From: Achromobacter arsenitoxydans SY8
Lineage (GTDB): Bacteria > Pseudomonadota > Gammaproteobacteria > Burkholderiales > Burkholderiaceae_B
DNA length: 64,000 nucleotides
Direction: 5' to 3'
Assembly: GCF_000236785.1 (NCBI RefSeq)
Contig: NZ_AGUF01000028.1
Coordinates: 16,011 to 80,010 of the forward strand
Positions 61,827 to 64,000 of this stretch are shown here, piece after piece. Within the stretch, counting starts at the first letter, position 1; every line of letters starts with the position of its first letter. The translations under genes and the position numbers were made by a program. Under the pieces are notes generated by a model. The model saw nothing but the letters and a program-made list of their open reading frames with translations, was not told where the DNA came from and ran no database searches.

Positions 61827-62998
61827 GCGGGATTCCTTTGCGGGGCGGCGGCGGCTTGGTGCTTTCTGATGAGTTCGTTGATGCGCGCTTCGGTGGCGCG
61901 GCGCCGCGCCAGCCACAGATAGAGTCCGCTGACCAGGACCACGATGGTGATCAGGTCCAGGAGGGCCCAGATGATCTTCAGCGGCAGGCCGCCGTAGTCG
62001 CCAAAATGCAGCGGGCGCGAGACTTCCAGCGCGGTCAGGTACCAGGGCATCCTGGCCACCGTCGTGAGTTCGCCGGTCCTGCCGTCCACGAGCACGGGCG
62101 TGTTCAGCTTGGACGTCAGGGGCGAGTCGCCGCGCATCCAGGCGATGTAGTGATGCGGGCTGCCGAAGGCGTTGCCGGGGAACGAGATGAACGAGACCTC
62201 GTTGCCGGGCATGGCTTTTCTGGCGGTGTCGGCGGCCAGTTGCGCCGAGGCCAGGTCGGACGGCACGGACTGGCCCTTGTAGGGTTCCAGGATGCGCGGC
62301 AGTTCAGTCGATTGCCACAGGCGGAAGAGCGGCGTCGACAGTTCGTTGATGACGCCGGTGAATCCCACCACGAATGCCCACACCAGCGTCACGATGCCCA
62401 GCAGGTTGTGCAGGTCCAGCCATTTGAGGCGGGTCGACCGGCTTGCCCGCACGGTGCCGAACTCCAGTTTCTTCATGAAGGGTCCGTACAGGACGACGCC
62501 CGACACAATGGCGACGCAGAACAGCAGGCCCATGAATCCCAGGAACAGCTCGCCGGCCAGGCCCGCGAACAGGTCCACATGCAGGGCCAGCATGATGCCC
62601 ATGAAGGAAAATTTGTCTTCCGTGTAGAGCGGGCCGTCGAGCAGCACGTCGCCCGTCCGGGCGTCCATGCGCACGGCATGGCCGGAGACCTGGCCGTCGC
62701 CGGGCTTTTTCGCCATGCCCACGAACACCTGGGGCTCGTCGGGGTCGAAGAACAGGTAGTCGACGACTTCGCCGGGATACATCGCCCGGGCGCTGTCCAC
62801 CAGCTTGTCCAGGTTGGCTGGCGGGGTGTTGGCGGGTACGTCCGACAGCGGCTTGGCGTCATCCAGCCAGTGCTCGATCTCGTGGTGGAACACGAGCGGC
62901 AGGCCGGTAAGACAGATGATGAGCAGAAAGATGGTGCAGACCAGGCTGGTCCATTTATGGACCAGATACCAGGTTTTGATAGTCGAGGCGGCTGTCAT
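61823..62998 (-). CDS. PepSY-associated membrane protein
   Basis: 391 aa, with four main helices and two periplasmic PepSY-like regions. The first helix follows WYLVHKWTSLVCTIFLLIICLTGLPLVF. His residues at helix ends (FHHEIEHW, LALHVDLFAG, LDLHNLLGIV) resemble haem-binding iron-reductase-type proteins of this family. Such genes are often iron-linked, but the upstream region shows only a weak GATAATG half-match to a Fur box. It is divergent from the phosphatase gene. Confidence 0.88.
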   Translation of the reverse strand: MTAASTIKTWYLVHKWTSLVCTIFLLIICLTGLPLVFHHEIEHWLDDAKPLSDVPANTPPANLDKLVDSARAMYPGEVVDYLFFDPDEPQVFVGMAKKPGDGQVSGHAVRMDARTGDVLLDGPLYTEDKFSFMGIMLALHVDLFAGLAGELFLGFMGLLFCVAIVSGVVLYGPFMKKLEFGTVRASRSTRLKWLDLHNLLGIVTLVWAFVVGFTGVINELSTPLFRLWQSTELPRILEPYKGQSVPSDLASAQLAADTARKAMPGNEVSFISFPGNAFGSPHHYIAWMRGDSPLTSKLNTPVLVDGRTGELTTVARMPWYLTALEVSRPLHFGDYGGLPLKIIWALLDLITIVVLVSGLYLWLARRRATEARINELIRKHQAAAAPQRNPA

Positions 62999-63188
62999 GG
63001 CGACGGCGGGAGAGCGGCTGGGCGCGTCTCCCTTCAGGGCAAGGCTGGGAAAGAAAAAACATTATCACGAACAAGACGGATTCTCGTAACGCTATTTGAC
63101 CCTTCCGGCGTCGAGGCCTCCCGCGGGGACGGAGCAAAGCAGGTTAAAAAGAAGGGTCGTATTTTCCTTGTGGCAGTCCCGAATCATC

Positions 63189-63902
63189 ATGGAGCAGCGT
63201 TTTCTGAAGGTCCCGCGCAATGAGTCCGGCCGCGATTTCGCGGTGGGGGACGTGCATGGGCATTTTTCCCGGCTGCAGCAGGCCCTGGACGAATTGGGGT
63301 TCGACCCCTTGCGCGACCGGCTGTTTTCCGTCGGCGACCTGGTCGACCGGGGGCCCGAAAGCGAGGCCGCGCTGGACTGGCTGGCGCGGCCCTGGTTTCA
63401 CGCCGTCCAGGGCAACCACGAGGACTACGCGATCCGCCACGTGCGCACCGGCAAGGTGGACGTGATGAACTGGCGCGGCTACGGCGGCGGCTGGTTCCTG
63501 GACCTGCCTGCCGAGCGCCAGGAGGTCTTTGCCGAAGCCTTCACGAAGCTGCCCATCGCCATCGAGGTCGAAACCTCGGCGGGCGCGGTGGGGCTGCTGC
63601 ACGCCGATTGCCCGGTGCTGTTCTGGCCGCGACTGGAATCCGCCCTGCAGGACCGCTACAAGCGCACCAGCGCCGCCTGCCAGTGGTCGCGCGACCGCCT
63701 GCGGCAGATGGACCGCACCGGCATCCTGGGCGTGCGCGCGGTGGTGGCGGGACATACGCCGGTGGCGTCGCCCCTGGCGCTGGGCAACGTCTACCACATT
63801 GATACCGAGGGCTGGAACGAAGGCTACTTCACGTTCCTGGATCTTGAATCGCTGCAGGCGTGGCCGCGCGAGGTCGTGACCGAGACGGCCGCCGCCGGAT
63901 AG
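63189..63902 (+). CDS. PPP-family serine/threonine phosphatase, PrpA/PphA-like
   Basis: 237 aa. Metallophosphoesterase motifs in order: GDVHGHFSRL, GDLVDRGPES, GNHEDYAIR, then AGHTPV with a metal His. Two metal ions would be bound. It resembles PphA/PrpA and lambda phosphatase, which act on phosphoproteins. The start at 63189 is chosen by similarity to GRDFAVGDVHGH-type N-termini; there is no clear ribosome site. Confidence 0.9.
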   Translation: MEQRFLKVPRNESGRDFAVGDVHGHFSRLQQALDELGFDPLRDRLFSVGDLVDRGPESEAALDWLARPWFHAVQGNHEDYAIRHVRTGKVDVMNWRGYGGGWFLDLPAERQEVFAEAFTKLPIAIEVETSAGAVGLLHADCPVLFWPRLESALQDRYKRTSAACQWSRDRLRQMDRTGILGVRAVVAGHTPVASPLALGNVYHIDTEGWNEGYFTFLDLESLQAWPREVVTETAAAG

Positions 63903-63922
63903 GACGGGCGGGCGGAATGCGA

Positions 63923-63946
63923 AACGGGCGCCTTGCGGCGCCCGTT
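63923..63946 (+). terminator. Hairpin after the phosphatase gene
   Basis: AACGGGCGCC / GGCGCCCGTT with loop TTGC, a perfect 10-bp stem with a weak T tail. Confidence 0.6.
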
Positions 63947-64000
63947 CTGCGTTCTGCGCGTTGGCTACAGCGGCCGGGCGGCTACGGCGCCGGGGCTGTT

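Noticed and set aside
63000-63100. Fur box upstream of the PepSY gene
   Set aside because: Only GATAATG matches on the minus strand, and the same bases may serve as a -10 element.

Overview
The window looks like a chromosomal segment of a beta-proteobacterium of the family Alcaligenaceae, most likely Achromobacter or a close Bordetella relative. The evidence is the high G+C coding bias on both strands, a Bug-type orphan tricarboxylate-binding protein, the gene content around thrS-infC-pheST-ihfA, a permease-free PTS set (EIIA, HPr, EI), the glnK-amtB and ubiK-comM pairs, and an autotransporter. No transposase, integrase, rRNA or CRISPR array is visible. The genus call is inference.

Layout. 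(1) 1-3964: siderophore uptake, with an ABC ATPase cut by the window edge, a lipoprotein binding protein and a TonB-dependent receptor. (2) 3987-15472, all on the minus strand: a FadR-type GntR regulator, an M20 carbamoylase-type hydrolase, a PuuC-like aldehyde dehydrogenase, a dipeptide-type ABC importer, a cupin, an acetylpolyamine-amidohydrolase/HDAC-like enzyme and an EamA exporter. I read it as an import-and-catabolism unit for an N-acylated or carbamoylated amine. Two exact 15-bp copies of a candidate operator lie exactly 100 bp apart upstream of the regulator. (3) 15660-18344: a small protein, hemN with an FNR/ANR-like box, and a NarL-type response regulator with an uncertain start. (4) 18593-35144: translation core and nitrogen/PTS block. 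thrS has a long leader with an intrinsic terminator. infC starts at a rare AUC codon. The usual infC-rpmI linkage is interrupted by about 8.4 kb holding gshB, EIIA, ptsH, ptsI, amtB, glnK, ubiK and comM. After that come rpmI, rplT, pheS, pheT, ihfA, a MerR gene and tRNA-Pro(GGG). glnK-amtB has a perfect-looking sigma-54 promoter with two NtrC-like boxes. (5) 35356-44983: mixed metabolic and small genes (RMF/CrpP-like protein, PhzF, GNAT, aspartoacylase-like, SYLF lipoprotein, Lrp with a divergent DMT exporter, TauE, AGE-family protein, zinc-ribbon protein). (6) 45075-47993: a LysR gene divergent from a Bug binding protein plus N-formylglutamate amidohydrolase. (7) 48584-52824: a translationally coupled NitT/TauT-type ABC operon ending in a multi-helix membrane cytochrome c that lacks the usual distal Met. 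(8) 52866-63902: an autotransporter, OsmC, LysR with a divergent BASS transporter, a Rieske protein, an ATM1-type exporter, an aldo/keto reductase, a PepSY membrane pair and a PPP-family phosphatase.

The two places most worth following up are the minus-strand catabolic unit (2) and the ABC-plus-cytochrome operon (7). Several leader and regulatory arrangements (thrS, infC, rpmI, the GNAT gene at 37062, glnK) can also be checked. All functional calls rest on motif and family recognition by eye. No database search was run.
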